Position numbers and translations under genes: made by a program. Below are positions 17,061 through 26,038 of a stretch of DNA of 64,000 nt, piece by piece. Origin of the DNA: Micavibrio_B sp964399985 (GTDB lineage: Bacteria > Pseudomonadota > Alphaproteobacteria > Micavibrionales > Micavibrionaceae). The notes under the pieces were generated by a model. That model did not search any database and was not told the origin of the DNA. It saw nothing but the letters and a program-made list of their open reading frames with translations. How positions within the stretch are numbered: position 1 is the first letter of the stretch; each line of letters begins with the position of its first letter. The stretch is from NCBI GenBank assembly GCA_964399985.1, contig CAYNRY010000001.1, positions 372,001-436,000 on the forward strand, given 5' to 3'.

Positions 17061-17648
17061 TTACTCGTCCTTCTGGAAGAAACCTGCGCCGGTCAGCATT
17101 TGCACTGTATCATAAATGGAAAGCCCGACAATATTCGAATACGAACCTGTGATCGACTTTATATAGGCGGCGCATAGGCCCTGAATGGCATAACCACCGG
17201 CCTTGCCGAGGCCTTCCTTGCTTTCGATATAGAATTCAATCTCATCATTGGTCAATGACTTAAACTGTACGGCTGTCGAGACAAGGCGGGAGAGTTTCTT
17301 TCTTTGCGGTGTCAGGATACAAATACCGCCGAAGACCTGATGGCGTCGACCGCTTAAGTGCTTTAAACACTCGCGTACCTGTTCGTCGGTTTCGGCCTTG
17401 GGCAGAATGCGACGGCCGCAAGCGACAACAGTATCGGCGGCCAATATAAAATGATCGGCAGATTTTTCGAGAGCTTCAGCTTTTCCGATGGCAAGACGAA
17501 GCGCATGCGGCCCCGGCAGCTCGCCTTTAAGCTCGTTCTCATCGATATCGGCAGGAATAATTTTATCAGGAGTAATGCCGCTTTGTTTCAAAAGCTCGAC
17601 GCGGCGGGGAGAGGCCGAAGCCAAGATTAGCTTCGACTTATTTCTCAC
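17061..17648 (-). CDS. maf: Maf-family nucleoside triphosphate pyrophosphatase
   Basis: 195 residues with Maf hallmarks: LILASASPRRVELLKQSGI at the start, FILAADTVVACG, and GGYAIQGLCAAYIKSITGSY near the end. Maf/YhdE enzymes hydrolyse non-canonical or damaged NTPs to NMP and pyrophosphate. It overlaps infA by 11 nt and is followed after 2 bp by rng, an arrangement common in Alphaproteobacteria. Confidence 0.92.
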   Translation of the reverse strand: MRNKSKLILASASPRRVELLKQSGITPDKIIPADIDENELKGELPGPHALRLAIGKAEALEKSADHFILAADTVVACGRRILPKAETDEQVRECLKHLSGRRHQVFGGICILTPQRKKLSRLVSTAVQFKSLTNDEIEFYIESKEGLGKAGGYAIQGLCAAYIKSITGSYSNIVGLSIYDTVQMLTGAGFFQKDE

Positions 17649-17856
17649 GGAAAATAATGCGGCCTTTGGTCAGGTCGTAAGGTGTCATTTCAACGACGAC
17701 CGTATCGCCCTGCAAAACGCGAATACGGTTCTTGCGCATTTTGCCTGCCGTATGGGCGAGAATTTCGTGGTCGTTTTCCAGCTTTACGCGGAACATGGCG
17801 TTCGGGAGAATTTCCGATACGACGCCTTTGAATTCAATCAAATCTTCTTTAGCCAT
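17638..17856 (-). CDS. infA: Translation initiation factor IF-1
   Basis: 72 residues, the exact size of IF-1. It is a single S1/OB fold: MAKEDLIEFKGVVSEILPNA, then AHTAGKMRKNRIRVLQGD and YDLTKGRIIFREK. It binds the ribosomal A site during initiation. It overlaps maf by 11 nt. Confidence 0.97.
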   Translation of the reverse strand: MAKEDLIEFKGVVSEILPNAMFRVKLENDHEILAHTAGKMRKNRIRVLQGDTVVVEMTPYDLTKGRIIFREK

Positions 17857-17930
17857 TGGTTTTATATAATTCCTTTATTGGAAGGTCGTTTTAGAACCGT
17901 TTGGCCCAAAAAGCAACCCGATTTCAGCCC

Positions 17931-18416
17931 TTAACCCACTAGTAAACGGTGTCCGTTCAGGTGCAAAACACAGATTAGGGTAAAAAAACGCCGTGCCGTC
18001 TCGAAATCCATCTCGATCTTGTCCTTCAGCCGCTCCATTAAAAGGGTTGCACCTTCGTTGTGAATACCGCGCCGTCCCATGTCGATAGCCTCTAATTTGT
18101 AGGGATCGCTGGCATGAACCTGTTCATAGCTTTCCACCATCATAAAATAATCCTGAATGAGTTTCTTGTAGGGACGCGGGGAAATGGCGAGCAGCGGCAG
18201 ATCATTGTTTCTCGCGTCTCTCAATCTGAACACAAGATAACCATCTTCGATGGAAAGGCGGAGCCTATATGGTCCGTCCGGTTCTTTTATATATTTGAAA
18301 TGATTGAATTCGAGGAGGCCGGCAATCGCCTGTTCGCGCTCGTTTTGCAACAGGGTGATCTGGCTGTCGGGAACATCGACAATAATTTCGATCAGCCTGT
18401 CAGTGAGGGCGTTCAC
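17931..18416 (-). CDS. UPF0262 family protein
   Basis: 161 residues from a GTG at 18416, which overlaps the hisG stop by 4 nt (GTGA). The frame is open to an ATG at 18446 inside hisG, but the coupled GTG gives the family's usual length. Recognisable parts are LLEFNHFKY, LRLSIEDGYLVFRLRD, ISPRPYKKLIQDYFMM and EAIDMGRRGIHNEGA. The function of UPF0262 is unknown; in this class it commonly sits beside hisG/hisD and infA, as here. The stop lies 74 bp before infA. Confidence 0.85.
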   Translation of the reverse strand: MNALTDRLIEIIVDVPDSQITLLQNEREQAIAGLLEFNHFKYIKEPDGPYRLRLSIEDGYLVFRLRDARNNDLPLLAISPRPYKKLIQDYFMMVESYEQVHASDPYKLEAIDMGRRGIHNEGATLLMERLKDKIEMDFETARRFFTLICVLHLNGHRLLVG

Positions 18417-19057
18417 TTCACGGCCTTGCGGAATTTCTCGATCCATTGCTTGATCTCGGAGGGACGGGTTTTGAGCGCGGTGCGGTTGACGACCAGATAT
18501 GATGTGATATCGAGAATTTTTTCAACTTCGACAAGGCCGTTGGCTTTAAGCGTCGCGCCTGATGACACAAGATCAACGATACGTTTGGCAAGGCCTAGAT
18601 TGGGAGCCAGCTCCATCGCGCCGTTGAGCTTGATACATTCTACCTGCACACCGAGCGCATTGTAATGCTTGGCGGTTAGATGCGGGTATTTGGTGGCAAC
18701 AAGAATATGACCGGTTGGGTCATTCGTCGCCGCATCTTGCGTTTTCATGGCGACCGATAAATGGCAGGAGCCTATTTTCAAATCGACCGGCGCGTAAATT
18801 TCGGAATAATCGAACTCTTCGATCACATCGTTGCCGACGACGCCCAGATGCGCTGCACCGAAGGCAACAAAAGTCGCCACATCAAAGGCGCGAACGCGAA
18901 TAATTTCAACATTCGCTATATTGGTTTTGAACTGCAGAGCGCGACTATTGTCGTCATAAAAATCCGGATCGGGAACCAGCCCGCATTTTTTAAACAGCGG
19001 GTTCAGCTCTTTTAAAATGCGCCCTTTAGGGACAGCAATGATGGTTTTTTCTAGCAT
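18413..19057 (-). CDS. hisG: ATP phosphoribosyltransferase, short form
   Basis: 214 residues, the short HisG type, which lacks the C-terminal regulatory domain and needs HisZ for activity. Family marks: IIAVPKGRILKELNPLFKK, RVRAFDVATFVAFGAAHLG, VVGNDVIEEF and DLVSSGATLKANGL. It catalyses the first step of histidine synthesis, joining ATP and PRPP. No hisZ is in the window, and hisD, often next to hisG in this group, is absent between hisG and UPF0262. Confidence 0.93.
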   Translation of the reverse strand: MLEKTIIAVPKGRILKELNPLFKKCGLVPDPDFYDDNSRALQFKTNIANVEIIRVRAFDVATFVAFGAAHLGVVGNDVIEEFDYSEIYAPVDLKIGSCHLSVAMKTQDAATNDPTGHILVATKYPHLTAKHYNALGVQVECIKLNGAMELAPNLGLAKRIVDLVSSGATLKANGLVEVEKILDITSYLVVNRTALKTRPSEIKQWIEKFRKAVK

Positions 19058-19099
19058 AGGGAAGTTTATATCAGGGTTTTGAAAAGAGCCAATCCCAAA

Positions 19100-20356
19100 T
19101 TAATCATTGGCTGGTGAGGGGCCGCTATAAGCCGGATAATAAGGCTGAAACCCCAATACTGCATTTTCTCTTGCGGTCGCATTATAATAGGTGCAAGCCT
19201 GATTACGCAGGGCCTCAAAAATGCCTTGCAAACGCTCATCCTGAATGTCCAGATTATCGAGATCGCGAAGTGTTTCTTCATATTCGACTAAATCCTGAAC
19301 GAATATATAAGGGTGAACCTTATCGCCCCATAATGTGCTTGTGCGATGCTGGAATGCACAAAGATGATGGGCCAGTTCCATTTTTCCCATGAAATCGTCT
19401 GACACGGGGTGCAAGGCGGCGGCTTGAAGGCAATTTTCAATATCCGTGTCTTCATTCATCGACAATCGGGCAAAGCCATAAAGAATTTGATTTTCAGTCA
19501 TGACGTCAGAAATCGACATGATAAAATTCATCGGCGAAACCACCGTTTCTGCAAACGCATAGAAGGCTTCCACTCCTTGCGCGCCAATACGGTCTTCCAC
19601 ACGGCCATAGGCTTTATAAAAATTATCTCTGAGGCTGCCGACATCAGGCATGCCACCGTGATCGAATACGAAAGCCTTGTCGGAAATCTTGTCAAAATTC
19701 CGCGCAGCGTACTGGATATACCAAAATCGTTCTTCATTTACATGATTGACGATAAAGTCGATCTGGCGCCCTTTAAGTTGCATGGCGCGACTTAAAGCGC
19801 CGTCACCCTTCATGATTTTTTTGATCGGCAAAACTATTGAGTTATATCTACGATTTATTTCATTTCCAGCAGTATGTATATTTGATTGCATCTCAAATAG
19901 AAGCTGGTTCAGGCTGGTAAATTTTTCCATGGCATAAGCATATCGGACTGCAGCATTTATGCGCGGAGAGAAATAGAGATCCGGATCGCCATGAATTTTG
20001 TCTATTTGATCAAAAAGCTTTCGGCAGTTTTCAGTTACAGAAGGAAAAGACGCTGGTGAAAGATCGATGAGACTTCGGCCTATAATGGCATAGTAAACAT
20101 CATCGGGAATTCGGCCTCTTCTGTAACCAAAGAACTCATCCCCATAAGCACGGGTTATATCGATTGCGTTTACAACTTCTTGAACAAACCGAAGAGCTTC
20201 CTCTTCATTTTTATCATCAAAATAAAAATCAGAGGCGCCGATCAGAATATCCATCGCGGGTTTGCAATTCACCGCCTTTGTCTTCCACAAAGCTTCTTTG
20301 AGAAACATGGGAAGGCGCAGTTCGGAAAGGCTTGCGGTTTCAAATGAAGGTTTCAT
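19100..20356 (-). CDS. Unknown 418-aa protein
   Basis: No family recognised. It is soluble, helix-rich and acidic. The C-terminal third contains MELAHHLCAFQH followed ~55 residues later by LRNQACTYYNATARENAVL, loosely resembling in spacing the HEQNH region and tail of the 662-aa protein at 24038; if related, the metal site here is lost. It overlaps the upstream gene's stop by 4 nt, so the two are coupled. Confidence 0.7.
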   Translation of the reverse strand: MKPSFETASLSELRLPMFLKEALWKTKAVNCKPAMDILIGASDFYFDDKNEEEALRFVQEVVNAIDITRAYGDEFFGYRRGRIPDDVYYAIIGRSLIDLSPASFPSVTENCRKLFDQIDKIHGDPDLYFSPRINAAVRYAYAMEKFTSLNQLLFEMQSNIHTAGNEINRRYNSIVLPIKKIMKGDGALSRAMQLKGRQIDFIVNHVNEERFWYIQYAARNFDKISDKAFVFDHGGMPDVGSLRDNFYKAYGRVEDRIGAQGVEAFYAFAETVVSPMNFIMSISDVMTENQILYGFARLSMNEDTDIENCLQAAALHPVSDDFMGKMELAHHLCAFQHRTSTLWGDKVHPYIFVQDLVEYEETLRDLDNLDIQDERLQGIFEALRNQACTYYNATARENAVLGFQPYYPAYSGPSPAND

Positions 20357-21120
20357 AGAAAATCATTCGCCGGAAAAGGAATGTCTCTTTTCAAACATGT
20401 CATGATCTCAGGGCAGGCGCTATGCAGTTCATCTTCCAGTCCGCAAAGTTGTATTTGTAATCTTTCGCCGATTTCAGTGTCCGGTCTAAGGTAAGTTCTT
20501 ATTTTTTCAAATTCTCTAATAGTCTCCCTAATTTCTTCCGGCAGGTAATTTTCAAAAGGAGAATGTTCAAGGTCGTTTGCCATTTCACTCAGGTCCTCTA
20601 TGGCATAAATATGTGCCAGAAAGATGCTCTCCAAAGACAAATTGACTGCGCTACCATCATCGCCACAGCGTTCCAATTCACACGCATCATCGAAAATACG
20701 AGTAGCTTCTAATATATCGTCTTCATCGAAGTGCCGTGCAGTGTATTGCAAAACACCTTCGTCGTCGGGTAAGGGTGCGTTGGCATCATGAATATTGTAG
20801 TGAGAGAGAAGAGCTAGAAGTAAAACTCTTTCTCTTTCTTCGCCTCTGAAAAAATCTTCATGAAATTCCTGATAAAATGCATAGCGCGTGCCGATTAGGG
20901 ACAGTGCTTCGGCAGACATTTCATTCGGGACTTCATATTGAGGATTTTTTGTCCGCCAGTCGGCGGCATTTTGAAAGACAAATCTTAGAATGCTGCGTTC
21001 AAAATCTTTATGTTCGGCAATGCCAAGCTCGCTGAAAATGCAATTTTCACGTGATCTTACTTGCTGATCTCTTTTTTCCAGGAAATCGGCTATCGTCGAT
21101 AGGTTATTTTCTTTACTCAT
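20353..21120 (-). CDS. Unknown 255-aa acidic protein
   Basis: No family recognised. It starts at the ATG at 21120 (MSKENNLSTIADFLEKRDQQ) with a strong gggagggg ribosome site partly buried in a hairpin. The protein is rich in Asp/Glu and predicted helical, with no signal or membrane segment. It is coupled to the 418-aa gene by an ATGA-type overlap. The pair sits between murA and hisG, but nothing links them to those pathways. Confidence 0.7.
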   Translation of the reverse strand: MSKENNLSTIADFLEKRDQQVRSRENCIFSELGIAEHKDFERSILRFVFQNAADWRTKNPQYEVPNEMSAEALSLIGTRYAFYQEFHEDFFRGEERERVLLLALLSHYNIHDANAPLPDDEGVLQYTARHFDEDDILEATRIFDDACELERCGDDGSAVNLSLESIFLAHIYAIEDLSEMANDLEHSPFENYLPEEIRETIREFEKIRTYLRPDTEIGERLQIQLCGLEDELHSACPEIMTCLKRDIPFPANDFL

Positions 21121-21121
21121 C

Positions 21122-21141
21122 AACCCCTCCCTGTGGGGGTT
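21122..21141 (-). promoter_or_regulatory. Hairpin covering the ribosome site of the 255-aa gene
   Basis: On the minus strand aacccc...ggggtt forms a 6-bp GC-rich stem with an 8-nt loop directly before the ATG at 21120; the gggg of the Shine-Dalgarno sequence is in the stem. On the plus strand the same hairpin is followed by a T-run, so it could alternatively stop antisense transcription. Confidence 0.45.
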
Positions 21142-21156
21142 ATTTTTTTATTAAGT

Positions 21157-22497
21157 CTAAACTCGCTCGATCTTCGCTCCGCAGGCTTCGAGTTTGCCTG
21201 TTAGATTTTCATAGCCGCGGTCAAGATGGTAGACGCGGTTCACGAAAGTTTCGCCTTCGGCAACGAGACCTGCCAAAATAAGAGATACGGAAGCGCGTAA
21301 ATCGGTCGCCATTACTTCCGCGCCTTTAAGCTTCTTCACGCCGCGCACGATAGCGGAATTGCCTTGGACAGTAATATCCGCTCCCATGCGGCGCAGTTCC
21401 GGTACATGCATAAAGCGGTTTTCAAAAATAGTTTCCGTGACCATGCCGGAGCCTTCGCATATGGTCAGCATCGTCATAAATTGCGCCTGTAAATCCGTGG
21501 CAAAGCCCGGGAAAGGCTCGGTCATGATATCGGTGCCGATAAGCGGGGTACCGTTGCGGTGAACGATCACGTCATTGCCTTCGACATCGATCGTTACACC
21601 AGCTTTACGAAGTGGCGCGATCAAAGATGTCAGAAACTCGGTTTGTGTTTTCTTGAGGCGCAGCGTGCCGCCAGTCAGCGCCACGGCAATCATAAACGTG
21701 CCGGTCTCGATCCGGTCTGCGATAATATCATGCGTGCAGCCATGCAGGGAAGAGACGCCCTCGATATGAATTTCGGACGTACCGAGGCCGGAAATCTTTG
21801 CACCCATGGCGATCAGGGCATTTCCTTGGTCGATAATTTCCGGCTCACGCGCAGCGTTGACGAGAACTGTCTCGCCCTTGGCCAATGTGGCCGCCATCAT
21901 CAGGTTTTCGGTTGCGCCGACGGAGACTTTCGGGAAGAGGATTTTTGCGCCGGTCAAGCCGCCTTTCGGAGCGGTGGCTTTCACATAGCCGTCTTCCAGC
22001 GTGATCTCAGCGCCCATTTCACGGAAGCCGTCCAAATGCATATCGATCGGGCGTGTGCCGATCGTGCAGCCGCCCGGCAGCGAAACTTGTGCTTCACCAG
22101 TACGCGCCAAAAGAGGGCCCATCACGAGAACGCTTGCGCGCATCTGGCGAACCAGATCGTACGGTGCAATGGAAGAAGTGATATCGTCTGCCTGAATAAA
22201 AGCCGTGCCGTTGCGGCGAAGCTGGATCTTGATCCCCATCTCGGCCATAAGCGCAGCGAGCGTCTGGATATCTTTCAGATGCACGGGGCAATTGGTGAAA
22301 TTTACCGGATCACCTGTGAGCATCGCCGCACAAAGATGTTTCAATGCGGCGTTCTTCGCTCCACTGATTGGTATCTCGCCGTTCAGGCGCGTACCGCCCG
22401 TAACTTTGATCTTGTTGAGTAAGGACGGCTTGATGACGCTTTCCGGATCGATAGCGATAAGGTCGTCGGTTTCTTTTAAAGCTGCTTGTGCGTTCAT
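21157..22497 (-). CDS. murA: UDP-N-acetylglucosamine 1-carboxyvinyltransferase
   Basis: 446 residues; the usual ~420 plus a short N-terminal extension (MNAQAALKETDDLIAIDPES). It transfers enolpyruvate from PEP to UDP-GlcNAc, the first committed step of peptidoglycan synthesis. It has the LNGEIPISGAKNAALKHLCA start, the fosfomycin-target cysteine in VSLPGGCTIGTRPIDMHLDG, and DLRASVSLILAGLVAEG. It is the third of a run 23635-21157 (dcd, unknown 133 aa, murA). Confidence 0.96.
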   Translation of the reverse strand: MNAQAALKETDDLIAIDPESVIKPSLLNKIKVTGGTRLNGEIPISGAKNAALKHLCAAMLTGDPVNFTNCPVHLKDIQTLAALMAEMGIKIQLRRNGTAFIQADDITSSIAPYDLVRQMRASVLVMGPLLARTGEAQVSLPGGCTIGTRPIDMHLDGFREMGAEITLEDGYVKATAPKGGLTGAKILFPKVSVGATENLMMAATLAKGETVLVNAAREPEIIDQGNALIAMGAKISGLGTSEIHIEGVSSLHGCTHDIIADRIETGTFMIAVALTGGTLRLKKTQTEFLTSLIAPLRKAGVTIDVEGNDVIVHRNGTPLIGTDIMTEPFPGFATDLQAQFMTMLTICEGSGMVTETIFENRFMHVPELRRMGADITVQGNSAIVRGVKKLKGAEVMATDLRASVSLILAGLVAEGETFVNRVYHLDRGYENLTGKLEACGAKIERV

Positions 22498-22506
22498 ATT
22501 ATTTTC

Positions 22507-22908
22507 TTATGTTCTGATTAGTGAAAATGGAACTTCGCCCGTTCTAAGAAAGGCGGCAAAGAAGCCTTTGGTCGAAACATTGGGCGCATCAATGAGGATT
22601 TCATCGCCTTCAGTAAAAGGCTGTGCTTTTAGACTAAAATAAGGCGGTTGCTGAAATAATCCGAATGACGATCTCGAAACTGCCGTGAGGTCAATATCGA
22701 CCCCCGTTATCGGAAATTCACCATATCCTTTGATCGCACGCGATTTTGCCATTTCTTCTCCGCCGCGAAGAACGCTCAACGATCCACCTTCAAGTTCGGA
22801 AACGATTTCAATTTTTTCTAACGGCAGCGGGCGCGCAGAAGATTGTTGCCGAAACACGTTCGACAAACCGCTCTTTCCATGCTTTCCGACTATAAAGTGG
22901 TAAATCAT
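22507..22908 (-). CDS. Unknown 133-aa protein between dcd and murA
   Basis: No family recognised. It is cytoplasmic-looking, beta-rich, with Gly/Ser-Arg segments such as GGSLSVLRGGEEMAKSRAIK. The gene is tightly packed: its ATG at 22908 follows the dcd stop by 1 bp and its stop lies 9 bp before the murA ATG, which supports it as a real gene in that operon. Confidence 0.65.
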   Translation of the reverse strand: MIYHFIVGKHGKSGLSNVFRQQSSARPLPLEKIEIVSELEGGSLSVLRGGEEMAKSRAIKGYGEFPITGVDIDLTAVSRSSFGLFQQPPYFSLKAQPFTEGDEILIDAPNVSTKGFFAAFLRTGEVPFSLIRT

Positions 22909-22909
22909 A

Positions 22910-23635
22910 CTAAGTCCTCGGCAATGTCACACCGGTTTGGCCCATATATTTTCCGGCGCGGTCGGCATAATTGACTTCGCATGCGGAGGAGCCTTTGAAG
23001 AACAGGAATTGGCAGAGACCTTCATTGGCATAGACTTTAGCGGGCAATGGCGTCGTGTTCGAAATTTCCAATGTTACATGGCCTTCCCAGCCCGGCTCCA
23101 ATGGCGTTACGTTCACGATCAAACCGCAGCGTGCGTAGGTAGATTTGCCAAGACAGATCACCAAAACGTCTTTCGGGATTTTAAAATATTCAACTGTGCG
23201 GGTCAGCGCGAAAGAATTCGGCGGAATGATGCAAACATCGGTTTTACGTTCAACGAAGCTTTTTGTCGAAAAATCTTTCGGGTCGACAACGGCAGAATCG
23301 ATATTGGTAAAGATCATAAATTCATCCGAGCAGCGCGCGTCATAACCGTAGGAGGACAGGCCATAGGAAATAATTTTCTGCCCGTCTTTTTCGCGGTTTT
23401 GTTTTTCAGCGAAAGGGAAAATCATGCCTTCATTGGCTTGGGTGCGGATCCAGTGATCCGGCATAATGCCGGGCGCATCCTTAACCGATATTTCCGGTGT
23501 GAAAGGAACGTCGAATAAATCATTATTGGAGGCCGGAGGTCCCTGCATAAAATTCTCCATCGACATTTCCATCTTGGGGGCAGTTTTCTGTCCGCTGGTT
23601 TCAAAAAAGGGTTCTATGCGGTTTCTGAATTTCAT
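22910..23635 (-). CDS. dcd: dCTP deaminase
   Basis: The core enzyme, from MPDHWIRTQANEGMI onward (about 184 residues), has the family motifs GLSSYGYDARCSDEF, PPNSFALTRTVEYF, GKSTYARCGLIVNVTPLEP and GHVTLEISNTT. It deaminates dCTP to dUTP for dTTP synthesis. The reading frame adds 57 N-terminal residues rich in Met, Pro and acidic residues. The long start at 23635 overlaps the stop of the upstream small gene (TAATG), favouring it; an internal ATG at 23464 would give the standard length. Confidence 0.9.
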   Translation of the reverse strand: MKFRNRIEPFFETSGQKTAPKMEMSMENFMQGPPASNNDLFDVPFTPEISVKDAPGIMPDHWIRTQANEGMIFPFAEKQNREKDGQKIISYGLSSYGYDARCSDEFMIFTNIDSAVVDPKDFSTKSFVERKTDVCIIPPNSFALTRTVEYFKIPKDVLVICLGKSTYARCGLIVNVTPLEPGWEGHVTLEISNTTPLPAKVYANEGLCQFLFFKGSSACEVNYADRAGKYMGQTGVTLPRT

Positions 23636-23775
23636 TACTCTTTGTCTTTCTTTGGCTGGAGCTTGGTTCCAGTTTGGGCTTTTCTTTTTTTCAGATTTTC
23701 ACGCAAGGCTTCGGCGCGCTTGTCGATTTCATCGACGCGGCTGACGCCGGGTGGCAGAGGCTTATTCTGCGTCAT
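23635..23775 (-). CDS. 46-aa conserved-looking small protein upstream of dcd
   Basis: Short reading frame MTQNKPLPPGVSRVDEIDKR... ending ...LQPKKDKE, strongly basic, helical and soluble. A ribosome site (aaggat) lies at good distance from the ATG at 23775. Its stop and the dcd start share a base (TAATG), so it looks translated and coupled to dcd. The residue pattern (DEIDKRAEALRENLKKRK) is that of a small charged helix. Function unknown. Confidence 0.65.
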   Translation of the reverse strand: MTQNKPLPPGVSRVDEIDKRAEALRENLKKRKAQTGTKLQPKKDKE

Positions 23776-23908
23776 ATCCGCGAATCCTTATCTGATATCT
23801 AAATATGGGAAAGTTGAGGCGGAAAATACACAAAATAGGCGTGACATTCCACAAAAATTATAATAATTAACTCAACGCCTTAGCCATTTCCGTCCAAAAG
23901 GCCAAAAA

Positions 23909-23983
<75 letters not shown>

Positions 23984-24037
23984 TTCTAGGCTAAAATTAT
24001 ATTGACATAAATAGATCGTCTCTTCTAGAGACATGTT

Positions 24038-26026
24038 ATGCGTAATTTACCTGACTCTATTACAGGGCTTTTAAAAGCCAGAAAGCCATTAGACTATAAA
24101 TATGGCCGGAGACTGGGCGGCGTCGCCAGATCGCTAAGGCAGATCTATCTTGAAGTTCATCCGGAAGCCAATCAATATCCTTTTAATCATGCATCGCTGG
24201 ATTGGGAGGCGGAAGCGCATTACCGGTTTGGACGCATTGTACAATCCGACCCGTCTTTTCAGAGAATGGCGAAAACATGGAATAGCCTGAATAATACGGA
24301 GCGGCTCGAGAATCTTAAATTGCTGGCGGATGCATGTTGCCGCGTTTTATTACAGGCTTTGAGCGAGCAATCATCAGGTGGTCACGATGCTGTTCTTATT
24401 TTCAAAGAATCTTTAAAGCGCCAGTATCTCGATATCCGCCTTGTCCCTTGGGCCAAGTCAATTGCTTTTCATCATATAGCAGGCGAAGAGTGGTATGACG
24501 CTGATGAAAATCATGTCCTTCTTCCGGTTTCAGATAATGAAAACCCGATTGATACTTTCGAAGGCGCGTTGGAAGTCGCGGCCTATACAGGCGCACGTGT
24601 TTGCCAGACAAGACTGGCCAGACTTGCCTTTGTACTTAAATCAAACCATCCTGATTTTCTCAAAGCCCGACTTTTCTTATTGGCTGACGATATAACTGCC
24701 TATGAAAACGATAGAGGGGTTTTCGCATGGAGGCCAGAAGAATTCGAAGAATGGTTATCCCAGCCTGTGTATCGTCATGCTTTTTCCGCCGTAAATAATG
24801 TGTTGTCTGCTTATAAAATGAAAACACATGGCGTCTCCGAAGGCTTCCTGAAAGGCTGGAGGGAAAGCTTTTTACAGGAATGTATTCAAACGGTTATTTT
24901 TGATCATGACATTCCGACTTTCGATAAAAAAACGAAATCCTCGCCGCGACTTGATCGCTTGCAGCAGATTATATCCTGCGCGCCTGACCTAAAGTTTGAG
25001 ACATTAAGTGATGAAATCAAAAGAAATCTTCTCAGGCTTTTGGACGAGTGCAAAAAATATACTCTGCTTGATATTCAAATTTTGAAAATTAAGAACTGGG
25101 TAGAAGAAAGTCAGATCGTTTTATGTAAGCCAGATCCAGTTGGACCATCCTTGATTAAAATGGTAGGCGGTCTGGACGCGGAATCAATCCTGTCCATGAA
25201 AGGTTTGGCGAGAGTCGAATATATCAGAAGCCTTTTCAATGCGGCGGCTGAATCACCTGAACAGGCCGCTACTGCGCATCATCTGGCTTGGCGGCTTGCG
25301 CAATCTTGTGATGCTTATAAAAGCATAGAGCCTTACGAAGATGAATGTATTTTTAAGCTGCATGATTTTATAAAGGGCCATCCGGAATTTAGAAGAGTAA
25401 AGGCGAACTGGCCTTTAATAGATTTCGATACAAAATTTAGCCATCTTCATGATCTCGCGAAAATTCAGGCCCGTATCTTTGGGTTTACCCCCGTTCAGGA
25501 AGTGACGAGTTTCAATCTTTCAAGAGCCGAACATGCCCGGCTGGTGGCGGAAGGAAAAGATACTGGTGTGTTTCCGGCGGCTTTCGCTTTGGATCGCAGC
25601 GGCGGCTGGTTTGGATTAAAACCTGTGCGGAAAGACTGGGAATATCCGGGTTTTAATCCGGTGGCAGAAATAACTGTGGCTTTTAATATCCATAGTGACG
25701 GATGCGTTCTTGGTGACTATGATCAATCTGTCCTGAAATTATTGCATGAACAAAATCATATTCAGCAAAATGAATGTGATTTGCGCGTGCATAATAAAGA
25801 TTTTAAATCCGACCATATCTACGCTCGGTTTTCATCGATGAATTTCCATGCTTTCTCAAGAAATGATATTCAGGATGAAAATCTGCATCGACGTTTTTAT
25901 CTTGCCGCGATGGCCGAGCGTCATTCGAGGGCAATAGAGGCCAAATTTAGCGCCTTGCAAAACGGATATGGACGCATGCCCTGCGAACAGGAAGTGTTCG
26001 CTTATGAAATGCTTCGCTACGGTTGA
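24038..26026 (+). CDS. Large unknown protein with an HExxH zinc-peptidase motif
   Basis: 662 residues with no signal peptide or membrane segment. Most of it is helical and unrecognised. Near the C-terminus is VLKLLHEQNHIQQNE, an HExxH motif (H570, E571, H574) as in zincin metallopeptidases; a possible third ligand is a downstream Glu in AAMAERHSRAIEAKF. The protein ends CEQEVFAYEMLRYG. A single HExxH in a long protein can arise by chance, but its setting (hydrophobic before, helix-compatible) fits. It lies 55 bp after tRNA-Thr and converges with the lipoprotein hydrolase gene. Confidence 0.65.
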   Translation: MRNLPDSITGLLKARKPLDYKYGRRLGGVARSLRQIYLEVHPEANQYPFNHASLDWEAEAHYRFGRIVQSDPSFQRMAKTWNSLNNTERLENLKLLADACCRVLLQALSEQSSGGHDAVLIFKESLKRQYLDIRLVPWAKSIAFHHIAGEEWYDADENHVLLPVSDNENPIDTFEGALEVAAYTGARVCQTRLARLAFVLKSNHPDFLKARLFLLADDITAYENDRGVFAWRPEEFEEWLSQPVYRHAFSAVNNVLSAYKMKTHGVSEGFLKGWRESFLQECIQTVIFDHDIPTFDKKTKSSPRLDRLQQIISCAPDLKFETLSDEIKRNLLRLLDECKKYTLLDIQILKIKNWVEESQIVLCKPDPVGPSLIKMVGGLDAESILSMKGLARVEYIRSLFNAAAESPEQAATAHHLAWRLAQSCDAYKSIEPYEDECIFKLHDFIKGHPEFRRVKANWPLIDFDTKFSHLHDLAKIQARIFGFTPVQEVTSFNLSRAEHARLVAEGKDTGVFPAAFALDRSGGWFGLKPVRKDWEYPGFNPVAEITVAFNIHSDGCVLGDYDQSVLKLLHEQNHIQQNECDLRVHNKDFKSDHIYARFSSMNFHAFSRNDIQDENLHRRFYLAAMAERHSRAIEAKFSALQNGYGRMPCEQEVFAYEMLRYG

Positions 26027-26038
26027 GCGAAAGGGAAA

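Noticed and set aside
21559..22422. 287-codon plus-strand frame opposite murA
   Set aside because: murA is unmistakable on the other strand.
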